From an uncultured bacterium (lineage in GTDB: Bacteria > Bacillota > Clostridia > Lachnospirales > Lachnospiraceae), in NCBI GenBank assembly GCA_946543095.1, contig CAMNLO010000099.1, positions 1 to 6,227 on the forward strand: DNA of 6,227 bases, written 5' to 3'. This document shows positions 5,405 through 6,227 of this stretch, piece after piece. The number at the start of each line of letters is the position of its first letter. The first letter of the stretch is position 1. A model generated the notes under the pieces. It searched no databases and was not told where the DNA came from. It saw nothing but the letters and a program-made list of their open reading frames with translations. The position numbers and the translations under genes are program-made.

Positions 5405-6227
5405 GGCGGGACTGATCCTGGCTTGCCTGGCGGCGCTTTTTGCGCTTTCGGCCTGCGGAAGGCCGGGAGGTCCCGGCGGGAGGCCGCCGGGGAAAGACCC
5501 TCAGCCCATCGGGGATCAGGTGTATCCCATGACGGAGGCGGACATGAAGACCGCGCCGGAGGATCCGGAGGAGATCGACCTTTCCCTGTGCGCGGAGCCG
5601 CTCTGGATCAGGGAGGGAGGCGACCACCTGCTGTACGGGACCCTGTATCACCCGCTGTTCATCGAAGCGGAGGACAAGCTGGTGCATCTGTTTCTGGACG
5701 GGGCCGAAATCCGCTCCGGATCAGGTCCCGCCATCAATGTCATGAGCGCCGGCAAGGTCATCATCACATTGGTGGAGGGCTCGGAAAACACCATCCGGGA
5801 TTCCCAGAATTATCATAATTACGACATCTACGAGGCCGCCATCTCCGCCCCCTGTGATCTGACCATCAACGGAACGGGAAGTCTTTTTGTCTATGGCTTC
5901 TACAAGGATGCCGTGAAGTCGAAGGACATCCTGAAGCTGAACGGAGGCACCTATTTCGTCCAGGCGAAGCGGGACGGGCTGCGGGGCAGCGACGGCTTGG
6001 TGCTGGCACCGGAAAAGCTGACGGTGGAGACCGAGCGCAACGGCCTTGCCACCACGAAGCTGCATTCTATGGGCAAGGGCGATATGGATATCCGGGAGGG
6101 GGACATCATGGTGACCTCCGGGAAATATGCCGTAAGCTGCACCGGCGATGTGTACCTTAGGGCCACGGATTTCAAGTGCATCAGTGTATACGGGGACATG
6201 AATGTGGAAGGCCGTACCATTGACCTC
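5382..6227 (+). CDS. Carbohydrate-binding lipoprotein, Cthe_2159-type domain (3' end missing)
   Basis: The frame is open through 282 codons to the window end, so the C-terminus is missing. Residues 1-25 form a lipoprotein signal: KRNK (5-8), a hydrophobic stretch (9-21) and lipobox LSAC with C25 as the lipidated cysteine. A Gly/Pro-rich linker (26-43) follows, suited to spacing a domain off the membrane. From about residue 80 the repeating short beta-strands match the carbohydrate-binding domain represented by Cthe_2159: VHLFLDGAEI (101-110), GPAINVMSAGKVIITL (115-130), NTIRDSQNY (136-144), DLTINGTGSLFVYG (159-172), then DILKLNGGTYFVQAKRDGLRG (182-202). The family is known as a beta-helix that binds acidic or cellulosic polysaccharides; ligand here unknown. 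Its start lies within the end of the CotH-family gene. As I recall, Clostridia often place such proteins next to CotH, VTC-type polyphosphate polymerase and DUF4956 genes; only CotH is visible here. Confidence 0.85.
   Translation, partial: MLFLKRNKAGLILACLAALFALSACGRPGGPGGRPPGKDPQPIGDQVYPMTEADMKTAPEDPEEIDLSLCAEPLWIREGGDHLLYGTLYHPLFIEAEDKLVHLFLDGAEIRSGSGPAINVMSAGKVIITLVEGSENTIRDSQNYHNYDIYEAAISAPCDLTINGTGSLFVYGFYKDAVKSKDILKLNGGTYFVQAKRDGLRGSDGLVLAPEKLTVETERNGLATTKLHSMGKGDMDIREGDIMVTSGKYAVSCTGDVYLRATDFKCISVYGDMNVEGRTIDL

Noticed and set aside
5423..5818. 131-codon plus-strand frame inside the lipoprotein gene
   Set aside because: The frame starting at 5382 has a lipobox, a ribosome-binding site and a recognisable carbohydrate-binding pattern; this one has none.
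1..6227. Mobile element or recent insertion
   Set aside because: No transposase, integrase, terminal inverted repeats or target-site duplications were seen.

Overview
The window holds three surface-related genes around one divergent promoter region. Coding DNA is GC-rich by eye. The 202-bp gap between the divergent genes is clearly AT-rich. Both divergent genes start with TTG behind GGAG-type ribosome-binding sites. The families present (GT11 glycosyltransferase, GH20 hexosaminidase, CotH-family kinase, Cthe_2159-type carbohydrate-binding lipoprotein) suggest a gut- or rumen-type Clostridia, most likely Lachnospiraceae or a relative. That placement comes from family content and gene style, not from a marker gene.

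Minus strand, 61-2748: one unbroken 895-codon frame encodes a full-length GT11-type (fucosyltransferase-like) domain, a single transmembrane helix preceded by a basic cluster, and a complete GH20 beta-N-acetylhexosaminidase / lacto-N-biosidase-like module with an intact Asp-Glu catalytic pair. The predicted topology puts the transferase in the cytoplasm and the glycosidase outside. This is the most unusual object in the window. A possible further minus-strand gene begins at 51 and leaves the window, weakly supported.

Intergenic region, 2749-2950: a perfect 10-bp palindrome, TATAATTATA, can act as the -10 element on both strands. Two further imperfect dyads lie at 2807-2836 and 2854-2877. The second is overlaid by a 7-bp direct repeat with 20-bp periodicity. 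No RNA gene or clear terminator was seen.

Plus strand, 2951-5404 and 5382 to the edge: a membrane-anchored CotH-family protein (four predicted N-terminal helices, lamin-tail-like region, chitobiase-C-terminal-type domain, CotH domain, C-terminal beta repeat) overlaps by 23 nt a carbohydrate-binding lipoprotein that is cut off by the window end. The overlap suggests translational coupling and a shared role at the cell surface.

Working picture (inference): one locus whose products sit in or on the envelope, with one arm making and trimming a glycan and the other arm carrying a CotH-type kinase and a glycan-binding lipoprotein. Joint function of the two arms rests only on adjacency and the shared promoter region.
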